This document shows, in pieces, positions 28,498 to 37,984 of a DNA stretch of 64,000 nucleotides. A model generated the notes under the pieces. It worked only from the letters and a program-made list of their open reading frames with translations, searched no databases and was not told where the DNA came from. The DNA lies in NCBI RefSeq assembly GCF_002926165.1, contig NZ_MAGP01000104.1, forward strand, positions 28,804 to 92,803, read 5' to 3'. This stretch comes from Micromonospora chalcea (GTDB lineage Bacteria; Actinomycetota; Actinomycetes; Mycobacteriales; Micromonosporaceae). Position numbers and translations under genes: made by a program. The stretch's first letter is position 1; each line of letters opens with the position of its first letter.

Positions 28498-29877
28498 ATG
28501 ACGAACGACCTGCATCCGGAGCCGGCACCGCGCCTGCTGATCGTCTCGTACCACTTCCCACCGGCGGAGACCGTCGGCGCCCGCCGTCCCGCGGCCCTCG
28601 CGGCGTTCGCGGCACGACAGGGGTGGGACGTCCGGGTACTGACAGCGGTCGGGGCGAACCAGGGCACGGTTCCCGTCCCGGTGCCCGAGGAGCACCTGAT
28701 CCGGGTCGCGCCGTCACCACGGCTGCCACGGCCCGGCCGAGGCGGGGGCGGCGCGGTGACCGGCGGCGGAACAGCGTCGCCATCCCGGCTCCGGCGGATC
28801 CGCGCCGGCGCCGATCGCCTCCTGGTGAAGGTCGGCATGGAGCTGTTGCTGCCGGACCCGCAGCTCAACTGGATCCGTCCACCGGCGCGCACCTTCGACC
28901 GGGCCGCCGCGGGCTGGCGCCCGGACGTCATCCTGGCGTCCGGCCCGCCCTTCTCCGGGTTCGTGGTGGCCGCGACGCTCGCCCGGCGGTTCCGGGCGCC
29001 CTGGGTCGCGGACTACCGGGATCTGTGGTCGGTCGGCAACGACCACTGGGTCCGGACAGCGCTACGCCGAGCGGTCGACAAGAGGCTGGAGCGGCGAGTG
29101 CTGCGGACGGTCGCGGCGTGCGTGACGGTCTCGGAGCCGCTGGCCGACACGATCCACCACACGTTCGGGGTGCGGACGCGTGTGGTGATGAACGGCATCG
29201 ACCGTCGGCCGGTGCCGGCGGAGTCCGCCGCGACTCCCGCTGGCGTCGATGCGTCGGGGGCCACTCTGACGCTCGCACACACCGGTTACATCTATCCGGG
29301 CAGGCGTGACCCGGGCCCGCTCGTCGACGCGATCGCCCTGCTCGGCGCGGACGCCGCTCGGGTGCATGTGATCTTCGCGGGGGAGGACCACGGCATCACC
29401 CGCGCCGCCGCCGAGCGGGCCGGCGTGGCCGACTCCGTCACGCTGCTCGGCCCGGTCTCGCCGGAGAAGTCGTGGCGGATCCAGGCCGACGCGGACGCGC
29501 TGGTCCTGCTCATGTGGAACGATCCGCGGGACGCCGGCACGATGACCGGCAAGATCTTCGACTATCTCCAGGCCCGCCGCCCCGTCCTGCTGCTCGGTTA
29601 CGAGAACGGCGTGGCCGCACGCCTGCTGCGCGAACGCGGCGCGGGCGTCGTGGCGAACGACCCGGCCGCGATCGCGTCCCAGTTGCGGGAGTGGCTGGCC
29701 GTGAAGGAGCGGACCGGGCGGGTGCCGGCCGTGCCGGCCACCGCGCTGGACGGACTGTTCCGGGAGGATCAGCTCGGCCGCTACCTCGACATCCTCCGGG
29801 ACGCCGCCGGACGTCAGCGGACGGGACGACGAGCAGGCCCGCCCGGTCCGGCGGCGGTCTCGGCGACGGTCCGGTAG
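28498..29877 (+). CDS. glycosyltransferase family 4 (glycan locus, + strand)
   Basis: The 459-aa protein has a GT-B fold: LLIVSYHFPPAETVGARRPAAL at the start, ILASGPPFSGFVVAATLARR, WVADYRDLWSVGND at the domain junction, and in the second half GYIYPGRRDPGPLVDAI and LLGPVSPEKSWRIQADADAL. These match the WcaI/WbuB-like GT4 group. It is probably cytoplasmic, adding one sugar to a lipid-linked unit. It ends the + strand glycan operon after a 54-bp gap. The last 64 bp overlap the convergent GT4 gene; both frames have plausible C-terminal ends (PPGPAAVSATVR here). Confidence 0.87.
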   Translation: MTNDLHPEPAPRLLIVSYHFPPAETVGARRPAALAAFAARQGWDVRVLTAVGANQGTVPVPVPEEHLIRVAPSPRLPRPGRGGGGAVTGGGTASPSRLRRIRAGADRLLVKVGMELLLPDPQLNWIRPPARTFDRAAAGWRPDVILASGPPFSGFVVAATLARRFRAPWVADYRDLWSVGNDHWVRTALRRAVDKRLERRVLRTVAACVTVSEPLADTIHHTFGVRTRVVMNGIDRRPVPAESAATPAGVDASGATLTLAHTGYIYPGRRDPGPLVDAIALLGADAARVHVIFAGEDHGITRAAAERAGVADSVTLLGPVSPEKSWRIQADADALVLLMWNDPRDAGTMTGKIFDYLQARRPVLLLGYENGVAARLLRERGAGVVANDPAAIASQLREWLAVKERTGRVPAVPATALDGLFREDQLGRYLDILRDAAGRQRTGRRAGPPGPAAVSATVR

Positions 29878-31022
29878 AACGACGCCCGGCGGGCGTCCAG
29901 CGTCTCGGCGGAGAAGTCATGTGCCCGGCGCAGGTTGCGGGCCGAGGCGTCCGCGAGCCGGCGCGGGTCGGCCAGCATCGCGGTGACGGCGGCGGCCAGA
30001 GCGGCCGGGTCGTCGGGTGGAACCAGGCACTCCGGATCGAGCAACTCCGGGATGCCCCCGGCGGTCGAACCGATCGCCGGAAGCGCCCGGGCCATCGCCT
30101 CGATGAGCGCCCGGGGCAGGCCCTCGGTGCGGGACGGCATCACGAACAGGTCGGCCGCGTCCAGTTGGCGGCGGACCGCGTCGGCGTCGGGCAGCGGACC
30201 GGTGAACCTCAGCCGGTCGGCCACTCCCGACCGGTCGGCCAACCGCTCCAGGTGGGGGCGGTAGGCGCCCACGCCGACATGCACGAGCCGAGCCCGGGGA
30301 CCGTCGGCGGGCATCAGCGCCAACGCGGAGATGAGCGTGTCGATCCCCTTGTAGAGCTGTTCGAGCGAGCCGACGGAAACCACTGTCGCCTCGTCCGGGA
30401 GCCGCCGGACCGGCCGGGCCCGCGGCACGAACGCCGCCGGCGGCAGGTCGACGCTGGAGATGCCGGCCGTGGGCGTGGTCGGCAACGTGGGATACCTGCG
30501 TTGCAGGCGCCGTTCCGTCTCGTACGCCACCGCGGCGGCCTCGCGGCACTGCCCGCGCAGCGTCCGGGTGGACAGCGTGCGCAGCAGCGGCCGCAGCGGA
30601 TGCCGGACGACTCCCGGGGCGAGCACGTCGTACGGATCGCCGATCACTTCGAGCGCGTACGGGAGCCGCGCCCGGCTACGCGCCCGGGCCAGCAGTGAGC
30701 CGATCGGTGACGGTACCCGGAGCACCACGGCGTCCGCTGGTTCCGCAGCGGCGCTCACCGCCTCGGCGATCGCCCGCCGCCCGAGCAGGTAACCCCGGGG
30801 CCCGACGTAGTACGGCAACGCCCACACCTCGACGCCGTCCCCGTCGACCCGGGCCGCGGCCTCCGGCCGTCGGTCGACGTCCCGGACCCGGGCGGCGACG
30901 CGCACCCGGTCGAAGGCGACCAGGTAGCGTCGCCAGATCGAGTTGTCCGGCCCGGCCTCGACCCACACCGCGCCGTCGGGAGTCCGGGTGAAGCGGGACT
31001 CGGACGTCACCACGACCCGCAT
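29814..31022 (-). CDS. glycosyltransferase family 4 (glycan locus, - strand, distal)
   Basis: The 402-aa GT-B protein shows the second-domain pattern VSVGSLEQLYKGIDTLISAL, RLRFTGPLPDADAVRRQLDA and DLFVMPSRTEGLPRALIEAMA with the E-x7-E type motif, then GIPELLDPECLVPPDD. Its N-terminal domain is less conserved (VVVTSESRFTRTPDGAVW). ATG 31022 shares one base with the upstream GT4 stop, so the genes are coupled. It is the last of three genes (aminotransferase-GT4-GT4). Its end overlaps the convergent GT4 gene by 64 bp. Donor and acceptor are unknown. Confidence 0.87.
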   Translation of the reverse strand: MRVVVTSESRFTRTPDGAVWVEAGPDNSIWRRYLVAFDRVRVAARVRDVDRRPEAAARVDGDGVEVWALPYYVGPRGYLLGRRAIAEAVSAAAEPADAVVLRVPSPIGSLLARARSRARLPYALEVIGDPYDVLAPGVVRHPLRPLLRTLSTRTLRGQCREAAAVAYETERRLQRRYPTLPTTPTAGISSVDLPPAAFVPRARPVRRLPDEATVVSVGSLEQLYKGIDTLISALALMPADGPRARLVHVGVGAYRPHLERLADRSGVADRLRFTGPLPDADAVRRQLDAADLFVMPSRTEGLPRALIEAMARALPAIGSTAGGIPELLDPECLVPPDDPAALAAAVTAMLADPRRLADASARNLRRAHDFSAETLDARRASFYRTVAETAAGPGGPARRPVR

Positions 31023-32230
31023 CAGGATCTCCCACCGGTGCGGCAGACGGCCTCCACCACGTCGGCGACGTCGGCGGCCGCCACCTGGTTGTCGAAGTGC
31101 CGCAGGGCGAACTGCTGGGCCCGCTCACCGCGCAGGCGGAGCCGTCCGTCGGTGAACTCCCGGTGGGCCTGCTCCAGTCCGGCGACCAGCGCGGCCACAT
31201 CGTTGCGCGGCACCACCCAGCCGGTCGTCTCGTCGACCGTCTCGGGCAGACCGCCGGCGTCGCTGACGATGCTGGGCACCCCGGTGGCTCCCGCCTCACA
31301 GGCGGCGCCGTGTCCCTCGGACAGCGAGGGACTGACGCTCACGTCGGCGGCACGGTAGCAGGCCCGGACGTCCGACACCGACGTCAACCACGTCACGCTC
31401 GGATCGCGGTCGACCCCGAAACGGCCGATCAACTCGCGGCGGTGCGCCTCGCCGGCCGCCGAGAAACCGGCGCCCACCAGGAGCAGCCGGGCGTCCGGGT
31501 GGGCGGCGCGGAACTCGCGCCACGCCGCCAGCAGCACGTCGTGTCCCTTGATGCCGCGGCCCTGGTGGACCAGCTTCCGGGGTGGATAGACGTAGGCGAC
31601 CATGATGACGACGAATGCATCCTCCTCGATGCCGAGTTCGGCGCGCGCCTTCGCCCGTACCTCCCGCCGGCCGGTCGAGCCCTCCAGGTCGGCGAAGTGC
31701 GCGGTCCGGGCGCCGTAGGTGACGACCGGGCGCCGGGACGCGGGACATCCGAGCGCGCCGTAGAGGCCGGAGGTGTGGCCGGTGCCGCAGATGGTGACGT
31801 GGTCGAGCCGCCACAACACCCGCTCGACCAGCTTGATCAGCGGAGACTCCAGGTACAGCGGCCCGGCCACCATGTGCACCCGCCGCAGCGGCATGCGTAG
31901 GCTCGCGAAGCGGGCGGCGAGCGCTGACGCGTACAGGTGGTACTTCAGGACGTCCGGGCGGATCCGGCCGATCAGGCGGCGCAGCCGCCACAGGTCCCGC
32001 AGCGTCGACGGGCGCGGCCGGAAGCGGAAGTCGAACGGCGAGTCGTGCACCTCGACACCTCGCTGCCGCAGCTCCCCGGTGAGCCGCCCGGTCTCGCGCG
32101 GCAGGATCGCCACGACCTCGTGCCCGCGGCGGCGGAGTTCCTCCACCTGCGGGACGATCCAGAGTCCACCCTGGTCGGTCTTGAGCAGGACGGCGATCCG
32201 CAGCGGGCGCGTGCCCGCGCCGGCCGTCAC
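31022..32230 (-). CDS. glycosyltransferase family 4 (glycan locus, - strand, middle)
   Basis: The 402-aa GT-B enzyme begins RIAVLLKTDQGGLWIVPQVE and has RPDVLKYHLYASALAARFAS, MVAYVYPPRKLVHQGRGIKG at the second Rossmann domain, TWLTSVSDVRACYRAADVSV and SPSLSEGHGAACEAGATGVP. The long insertion after MVAYVY resembles PglA/PimB-type GT4 loops. GTG 32230 overlaps the aminotransferase stop by GTGA, so the product is made with the aminotransferase and may transfer the amino sugar or act on a lipid carrying it. The frame stays open to 33385, which is coincidental. Confidence 0.87.
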   Translation of the reverse strand: MTAGAGTRPLRIAVLLKTDQGGLWIVPQVEELRRRGHEVVAILPRETGRLTGELRQRGVEVHDSPFDFRFRPRPSTLRDLWRLRRLIGRIRPDVLKYHLYASALAARFASLRMPLRRVHMVAGPLYLESPLIKLVERVLWRLDHVTICGTGHTSGLYGALGCPASRRPVVTYGARTAHFADLEGSTGRREVRAKARAELGIEEDAFVVIMVAYVYPPRKLVHQGRGIKGHDVLLAAWREFRAAHPDARLLLVGAGFSAAGEAHRRELIGRFGVDRDPSVTWLTSVSDVRACYRAADVSVSPSLSEGHGAACEAGATGVPSIVSDAGGLPETVDETTGWVVPRNDVAALVAGLEQAHREFTDGRLRLRGERAQQFALRHFDNQVAAADVADVVEAVCRTGGRS

Positions 32231-33357
32231 CGGGCGTCCAGGAACTGCTCGACGGCGCCGATGACCCGCGCCAGACGGCCGTCGTCCAGGACGGAGCCGC
32301 TGGGTAGCGTGAGGCCCTGGGCGAACAGGCGGTCCGAGGCGCCCGTCACGACCGATCGGCACCCGGCGAAAACCGGCTGCCGGTGCATCGGCTTCCACAC
32401 GTGCCGGGTCTCGATGTCCCGCGCGGACAGGTGGGCCCCGAGTTCCGCCGCCGCCCACCCGGTCCGTTCGGGGTCGACCACGATGCTGGTCAGCCAGCAG
32501 TTCGAGCCTTCGTCCCCGTCCCCGAGCAGGCGGACCCCGGGCACGCCGGAGAACAGCTTGGCGTACCGTTCGCGCACCAGGCGGCGCCGGCGCATCATTC
32601 CGTCCAACCGGTGCAACTGGGCCCGGCCGAGTGCGGCGAGCAGATTGCTGAGCCGGTAGTTGTAACCCACGTCGACGTGCTCGTAGTGCGGCACGGGCTC
32701 GCGCGCCTGGGTGGCCAGGTGCCGGCAGCGGGCCAGCAACGCCTCGTCGTCGGAGAGCAGCATGCCCCCACCGGACGTTGTGATGATCTTGTTGCCGTTG
32801 AACGACAGCGCGCTGAGCCGCCCGAAGGAGGCGGCCGGACGCCCGCGGTAGGTCGCGCCGAGCGCCTGCGCGGCGTCCTCGACCACCGGCACGCCCGCCG
32901 CCTCGCACACCGGCAGCAGCGCGTCGTAGTCGGCGCAGGTGCCGAACATGTCCGCGATCAGTACCGCGGCGACCTTCTCGCCGGATCGGCGCAGCATGCC
33001 GAGCATCTCGGCGAGCGCTGCCACGTCCATGTTTCCGGTCGCCGGGTCGCAGTCGACGAAGACGGGTTCGGCGCCGGTGTAGACCGCGGCGTTGGCGGTG
33101 GCCGCGAACGTCATCGTCGGCGCCACCACCACGCTTCCCGGCCCGGCCCCCAGGGCGAGCAGGGCGAGGTGCAGCGCGGACGTGCCGGAGTTCAGGGCCA
33201 GCGCGCCGGCCGTCCCGACGCGGTCCGCGACCTCCCGCTCGAACGCCTCCACCTCGGGGCCGAGCGGCGCGACCCAACCGGAGCGGATCGCGCGGAGCAC
33301 GTATGACTCCTCCAGGGGCCCGACGTCGGGCGGGGAAAGGTAGATCCGGCCGGTCAT
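32227..33357 (-). CDS. PglE/EpsN-like sugar aminotransferase (DegT/DnrJ/EryC1/StrS)
   Basis: The 376-aa PLP enzyme begins IYLSPPDVGPLEESYVLRAI with SGWVAPLGPEVEAFE, both typical of UDP-4-amino-4,6-dideoxy-GlcNAc transaminases. Asp161 in VVEDAAQALGA contacts the pyridine N, and Lys190 in LSFNGNKIITTSGGGML is the PLP lysine; the FNGNKIITT context is the PglE/EpsN form. It would act on the 4-keto-6-deoxy sugar from a LegB- or PglF-type dehydratase. The first gene of a three-gene operon with two GT4s. ATG 33357 lies 214 bp from the divergent DUF389 gene. Confidence 0.9.
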   Translation of the reverse strand: MTGRIYLSPPDVGPLEESYVLRAIRSGWVAPLGPEVEAFEREVADRVGTAGALALNSGTSALHLALLALGAGPGSVVVAPTMTFAATANAAVYTGAEPVFVDCDPATGNMDVAALAEMLGMLRRSGEKVAAVLIADMFGTCADYDALLPVCEAAGVPVVEDAAQALGATYRGRPAASFGRLSALSFNGNKIITTSGGGMLLSDDEALLARCRHLATQAREPVPHYEHVDVGYNYRLSNLLAALGRAQLHRLDGMMRRRRLVRERYAKLFSGVPGVRLLGDGDEGSNCWLTSIVVDPERTGWAAAELGAHLSARDIETRHVWKPMHRQPVFAGCRSVVTGASDRLFAQGLTLPSGSVLDDGRLARVIGAVEQFLDAR

Positions 33358-33571
33358 CGAGCCTCCGTCCCCGCAGCGGGATCACGGTCGTGGCAGCGAA
33401 GGGTCACGGACGGTAAAACGGGACAACCGGCAAGGAGTGATGGCGTACGCCGTGTTCGTGCCGAAAAGCACACGATCGTGCCGCGCGACGCCGTCGAGCC
33501 GGGAACCGCTGAGCCCGGGAACGAGTAGAGTTCGGCGGCCCCGCCAGGAATCAACGATCCGGGAGTCCCGA

Positions 33572-34582
33572 GTGCTGCACCTGAGGGTGATCGCGCCGCG
33601 CGACCAGTCGTCGGCGGTCGTGGAGCTGCTGGCCGCCGACCCCGGCGTCACGCACCTCGTGGTGCTGCCGGGCGCCGCCCGCCAGCCCGCGGGTGACTAC
33701 GTCACCTGCGACGTGGTCCGGGAGAGCGCCGACGGCGTACTGAGCCGGCTCCAGGAACTCGGCGTCGAGGCGCACGGCGCGATCGCCACCAACGACGTCG
33801 AGCTGACCCTGTCCGAGGCGGCCGACCGGGCCGCCGAAGAAGCCCCCGGCCACGGGGAGGACGCCGTGGTGTGGGACGAGATCGCCGCGAAGACCGGCGA
33901 GCAGACGGTGCTCACCGGCACGTTCCTCGCCCTGATCGTGGTGGCCACCATGATCGCCGGAATCGGCGTGCTGCTGGACCAGCCCATCCTGATCGTCGGC
34001 GCGATGGTGGTCGGCCCCGAGTTCGGTCCGCTCGCCGCGCTCTGCGTGGCGTTGCTGCGGCGTCAGCCGCGCGTGGTCGGCCACTCGGTCAAGGCGCTGA
34101 CGGTCGGTTTCCTCGTCGCCATGGCGGCCACCGCGCTGAGCACCTGGGCGCTCACCGCGGCCGGCCTGGTCGACCGGGACATGCTGCTGGCGGAACGGCC
34201 GATGACCGACTTCATCTGGCGTCCGGACGCGTTGTCCTGGGTGGTGGGCCTGCTCGCCGGCGTGGCCGGCATGCTGTCGCTGACCTCGAAGAAGTCCGGC
34301 TCGCTCGTGGGTGTGCTGATCTCGGTGACCACAGTGCCGGCGGCGGCGAACGTGGCCGTCGCGTCCGCGTACGGCGTGTGGCACGAGGCGGCCGGCTCCG
34401 CCCTCCAACTGGTGATCAACCTGGCCGCGATCGTGCTCGCCGGGCTGCTCACGCTCGCGGTCCAGCTGTGCTGGTGGCGGCACGTCGCCCGGCGGGCCGC
34501 GCACGCGGTGCCCCGGCAGCGGGCAGACCGGCGTCCGGCCCCGGTCAGCGCCAGTCGTCGCCGGCGTCGAGACGACGGCTGA
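33572..34582 (+). CDS. DUF389 family membrane protein
   Basis: The 336-aa protein has a soluble N-terminal part (about 1-115) beginning VLHLRVIAPRDQSSAVVELL, then five or six membrane segments with the DUF389 marks GIGVLLDQPILIVGAMVVGPEFGP and LSLTSKKSGSLVGVLISVTT. Function of the family is unknown; a transport or channel role has been proposed for some. The frame is open to 33437, but GTG 33572, 6 nt after GGGAG, begins the conserved region. The Arg-rich C-terminus overlaps the convergent small gene by 38 bp. Confidence 0.82.
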   Translation: MLHLRVIAPRDQSSAVVELLAADPGVTHLVVLPGAARQPAGDYVTCDVVRESADGVLSRLQELGVEAHGAIATNDVELTLSEAADRAAEEAPGHGEDAVVWDEIAAKTGEQTVLTGTFLALIVVATMIAGIGVLLDQPILIVGAMVVGPEFGPLAALCVALLRRQPRVVGHSVKALTVGFLVAMAATALSTWALTAAGLVDRDMLLAERPMTDFIWRPDALSWVVGLLAGVAGMLSLTSKKSGSLVGVLISVTTVPAAANVAVASAYGVWHEAAGSALQLVINLAAIVLAGLLTLAVQLCWWRHVARRAAHAVPRQRADRRPAPVSASRRRRRDDG

Positions 34583-34979
34583 GCAGGGTCGCCAGCGGCA
34601 CCGACTCGCCGTCCCGGCCGCCCCGGCCGACCACGAGCGGCGGCGGACTGGGCGGCGGGTCCGCCCCGAGCAGCCGCGTCCGCAGGCCCGGCGGCACGGT
34701 GAGCAGGTAGAAACGCCCGTCGGTGTCCACCGCGCGGCTGTGCGCCCGGTCCACGTACCAGCCGGTGATCCGCGTGCGGTAGCGACCGCGCCCGTCGTGC
34801 CCGGTCGCGGTCAGCCGGCCGGCGCGCAGCCCGCGCCGCAGCGCCTCGGCGGCGAACCGGGCCACCAGCTCCGCGGCCTCCGCCTGCTCGGCCTCGCGTT
34901 CGCGGGCGGCGGCCTCCGCGTGCGCCCGCACCGCGTGGCGTCGCCGCTCCCGCCACCGCTCGTCGTCCTCACCGCCCAC
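34545..34979 (-). CDS. small charged protein of unknown function (144 aa)
   Basis: I do not recognise this family. Residues 6-60 are Arg/Glu/Ala-rich and probably helical or coiled (RWRERRRHAVRAHAEAAARE). A compact middle, RYRTRITGWYVDRAHSRAVD followed by GRFYLLTVPPGL, looks like a small beta fold. A Pro run and GRDGESVPLATLLSRRLDAG follow. The start GTG 34979 is chosen because TACCCT lies 7 nt upstream, the leaderless pattern seen elsewhere; GTG 35018 is possible. Its end overlaps DUF389 by 38 bp on the other strand. Confidence 0.6.
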   Translation of the reverse strand: MGGEDDERWRERRRHAVRAHAEAAAREREAEQAEAAELVARFAAEALRRGLRAGRLTATGHDGRGRYRTRITGWYVDRAHSRAVDTDGRFYLLTVPPGLRTRLLGADPPPSPPPLVVGRGGRDGESVPLATLLSRRLDAGDDWR

Positions 34980-34986
34980 GACCGCG

Positions 34987-34992
34987 AGGGTA
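34987..34992 (-). promoter_or_regulatory. -10 box for a leaderless mRNA of the small charged protein
   Basis: TACCCT (34992-34987) is followed by a 7-nt spacer and GTG 34979. Confidence 0.35.
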
Positions 34993-35057
34993 CGCGGAAC
35001 CGGCCCCGCCCGGCGCACAGGCCGTCGGGCCCGGCGCGCGCACCGCCGAGGCTGCGG

Positions 35058-35114
35058 TGATCAAGGGGTTTGTGTCAGTCGAACGCCCCGAACAGGCCAC
35101 AAACTCCTTGGTCA
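35058..35114. repeat. GATC-ended palindromic repeat, copy 2
   Basis: Arms TGATCAAGGGGTTTGTG (35058-35074) and 35098-35114 match at 15 of 17 positions, with a 23-nt loop. It lies in the 431-bp gap 34980-35410 between the small charged gene and the Tex-like gene, which holds no gene I can support, only this and the next palindrome. Confidence 0.7.
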
Positions 35115-35188
35115 ACAACGCGCTTGGTGAGTGGTGTTCGCGGCTCCGGCAGGCGTGACCCGTCCCTTTCCCGGCGCGCTGCCCGGTG

Positions 35189-35265
35189 TGATCAACTCCA
35201 GCTCGCCGAAGTGGTGGTGTCGCGGAGCCTCTGATACCACCACCTCGGCGAGATCGTGTTGATCA
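35189..35265. repeat. GATC-ended palindromic repeat, copy 3
   Basis: Thirty-base arms (35189-35218 and 35236-35265) match at 26 positions with a 17-nt loop. Both ends read TGATCA. The inner half of the arm (CTCGCCGAAGTGGTGG) is unrelated to the other copies. It lies about 145 bp downstream of the Tex-like gene stop. Confidence 0.75.
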
Positions 35266-35410
35266 AGGGTTCCATGCCGGTGCCTCGGCCCGTCCCCGCG
35301 GCCGTCGCCCTGCCGGGGCGCGTGACCGCGACACGGGCCGGCGCGTCGCGGTTCCCCGGCGGGGCTGCCGGGCTGAGGCGTTCGTGACCTCGGCCCGGCA
35401 GCGGGACGTG

Positions 35411-37906
35411 TCAGGCCAGGCCGGCCCGTCGCAGCGCCTCCGCCATGGCGTCGTTGAGCGGGGCGCCGCCACCGCGCCCGGGCCGCTGCTGCTGGCCACC
35501 GCGCGACCCGCCGCCCTGCCCGCCACCGCGCTGGTCGCCGCCCTGCCCGCCACCGCGCTGGCCGGCGCCCTGCCCGCCGCGACCCTGGCCGCCGCCCGAG
35601 CCGCCGCGCTGGCCGCCTCCGCCCTGCCCGCCGCGACCCTGGCCGCCCCGGCCCTGGCCGCCCGGCCGCGGACCGGAGCCGCCCCGGCCGTCGCCGCTCG
35701 CCGGGCGCCCGCCGCCGGCCGGCGCCTCGTCGTCCAGCCGCAGCGCCAGCGAGATCCGCTTGCGCGGCACGTCCACGTCGAGCACCCGGACCTTCACCAC
35801 GTCGCCGGACTTCACCACGTCGCGCGGGTCCTTGACGAACGTGTGCGACATGGCCGAGACGTGCACCAGACCGTCCTGGTGCACGCCCACGTCGACGAAC
35901 GCGCCGAACGCGGCCACGTTCGTGACCACGCCCTCCAGCACCATGCCCGGCGTCAGGTCGCTGATCTTCTCCACGCCCTCGACGAACGTCGCGGTGCGGA
36001 ACTCGGGGCGCGGGTCGCGGCCCGGCTTCTCCAGCTCGGCCAGGATGTCGGTGACGGTGGGCAGGCCGAACGTGTCGTCGACGAAGTCGGTCGCGCGCAG
36101 GCCGCGCAGGATCGCCGACTTGCCGATCAGCGCGCGCAGGTCCTGCCCGGTGGAGGAGAGGATGCGACGCACCACCGGGTACGCCTCGGGGTGCACGCTG
36201 GAGGAGTCCAGCGGGTCGTCGCCGCCGGGGATGCGCAGGAAGCCCGCGCACTGTTCGAACGCCTTCGGCCCGAGCCGGGGCACCTTCTTCAGCTCCGCCC
36301 GGGTGCGGAATGGCCCGTTGGCGTCGCGGTGCAGCACGATGTTCTCGGCCAGCCCGGCGCCGATGCCGGACACCCGGGTGAGCAGCGGCGCGGAGGCGGT
36401 GTTGACGTCCACGCCGACCGCGTTGACGCAGTCCTCGACCACCGCGTCGAGCGAGCGGGACAGCTTCACCTCGGACAGGTCGTGCTGGTACTGCCCGACG
36501 CCGATCGACCGCGGGTCGATCTTCACCAGCTCGGCCAGCGGGTCCTGGAGGCGGCGGGCGATCGACACCGCGCCGCGCAGCGAGACGTCCAGGCCGGGCA
36601 GCTCCTGCGAGGCGTACGCGGAGGCGGAGTAGACCGACGCGCCCGCCTCGGAGACCACCACCTTCGTCAGCTTCAGCTCCGGGTGCTGCTTGATCAGGTC
36701 GGCGGCGAGCTTGTCGGTCTCCCGGCTGGCGGTGCCGTTGCCGATCGCGACCAGTTCGACGCCGTGCGCGGCGGCGAGCGTGGCGAGCGTGTGCAGCGAG
36801 GCGTCCCACTGCCGGCGCGGCTCGTGCGGGTAGATCGTGTCGGTGGCGACCACCTTGCCGGTGGCGTCGACCACCGCCACCTTCACGCCGGTGCGCAGGC
36901 CCGGGTCCAGACCCATGGTGGGACGCGCGCCGGCCGGCGCCGCCAGCAGCAGGTCACGCAGGTTGGTGGCGAAGACCCGCACGGCCTCCTCCTCGGCCGC
37001 CTGCCACAGCCGCATCCGCAGGTCCGCGCCGAGGTGGATGAGGATCCGGGTACGCCAGGCCCAGCGCACCGTGTCGGCCAGCCACTTGTCGGCGGGCCGT
37101 CCCTGGTCGCTGACGCCGAAGCGTCCCGCCACGGCGGCCTCGTACCGGCTGGGGCCCGGGTTCGCGTCGGCGTCCCCGTCGGCCTCCGGATCCATGGTCA
37201 GCTCCAGCACGCCCTCCTTCTCGCCCCGGAACATGGCGAGGATGCGGTGCGAGGGCAGCTTCGGGTACGGCTCGGCGAAGTCGAAGTAGTCGGCGAACTT
37301 CGCCCCGGCGGTTTCCTGACCCTCGCGTACCCGGGAGACCAGCCGGCCCCGCGACCACATCTGCTCGCGCAGCGTGCCGATCAGGTCGGCGTCGTCGCCG
37401 AAGCGCTCGATCAGGATGGCCCGCGCGCCGTCCAGCGCGGCGGCGGCGTCCGCGACGCCCTTGTCCGGGTCGGCGAACCCGGCGGCGACCGCCTTCGGGT
37501 CCTGCGCCGGGTCGGCGAGCAGCGTGTCCGCGAGCGGCTCCAGCCCGGCCTCGCGGGCGATCTGCGCGCGGGTGCGCCGCTTCGGCTTGTAGGGCAGGTA
37601 GATGTCCTCCAGGCGCGACTTCGAGTCGGCGGCGAGGATCTGCGCCTCCAGCGCCTCGTCGAGCTTGCCCTGGCTGCGGATCGACTCCAGCACCGCCGCG
37701 CGCCGCTCGTCCAGCTCGCGCAGGTAGCGCAGGCGCTCCTCCAGTGTGCGCAGCTGCGCGTCGTCGAGCAGGCCGGTGGCCTCCTTGCGGTAGCGGGCGA
37801 TGAACGGCACTGTGGCGCCGCCGTCGAGCAGCTCGACTGCTGCCCGCACCTGACGTTCGGCGACGCCGAGTTCCTCGGCGATCCGCTGGTGCACTGACTG
37901 GGTCAC
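35411..37906 (-). CDS. Tex-family S1 RNA-binding protein with RGG-rich C-terminal tail
   Basis: The 831-aa protein follows the Tex order: N-terminal helix-turn-helix region with [20 protein letters not shown], YqgF-like RNase-H fold with [16 protein letters not shown] and [14 protein letters not shown], helix-hairpin-helix repeats with [19 protein letters not shown], and an S1 domain ([20 protein letters not shown], then [16 protein letters not shown]). Beyond it about 80 residues are Gly/Gln/Arg-rich with many RGG and GQGG units, then a short [14 protein letters not shown] helix. Tex acts in transcription and RNA turnover. The start is GTG 37906 by homology; the frame is open to ATG 37942. 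Confidence 0.92.
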   Translation of the reverse strand: MTQSVHQRIAEELGVAERQVRAAVELLDGGATVPFIARYRKEATGLLDDAQLRTLEERLRYLRELDERRAAVLESIRSQGKLDEALEAQILAADSKSRLEDIYLPYKPKRRTRAQIAREAGLEPLADTLLADPAQDPKAVAAGFADPDKGVADAAAALDGARAILIERFGDDADLIGTLREQMWSRGRLVSRVREGQETAGAKFADYFDFAEPYPKLPSHRILAMFRGEKEGVLELTMDPEADGDADANPGPSRYEAAVAGRFGVSDQGRPADKWLADTVRWAWRTRILIHLGADLRMRLWQAAEEEAVRVFATNLRDLLLAAPAGARPTMGLDPGLRTGVKVAVVDATGKVVATDTIYPHEPRRQWDASLHTLATLAAAHGVELVAIGNGTASRETDKLAADLIKQHPELKLTKVVVSEAGASVYSASAYASQELPGLDVSLRGAVSIARRLQDPLAELVKIDPRSIGVGQYQHDLSEVKLSRSLDAVVEDCVNAVGVDVNTASAPLLTRVSGIGAGLAENIVLHRDANGPFRTRAELKKVPRLGPKAFEQCAGFLRIPGGDDPLDSSSVHPEAYPVVRRILSSTGQDLRALIGKSAILRGLRATDFVDDTFGLPTVTDILAELEKPGRDPRPEFRTATFVEGVEKISDLTPGMVLEGVVTNVAAFGAFVDVGVHQDGLVHVSAMSHTFVKDPRDVVKSGDVVKVRVLDVDVPRKRISLALRLDDEAPAGGGRPASGDGRGGSGPRPGGQGRGGQGRGGQGGGGQRGGSGGGQGRGGQGAGQRGGGQGGDQRGGGQGGGSRGGQQQRPGRGGGAPLNDAMAEALRRAGLA

Positions 37907-37984
37907 GATCTGATCCGCCTTCTCGGGTGGGTTCCCGTGCATTCTGCCGTCCCGGTGCGACGCCGGCGTCCGCGCCCGTCCGCG

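Noticed and set aside
31022..33385. A 787-codon frame suggesting an aminotransferase-glycosyltransferase fusion.
   Set aside because: The aminotransferase is encoded in a different frame (32227-33357). GT4 homology begins at GTG 32230; the upstream extension is low-complexity Arg/Gly/Ala.
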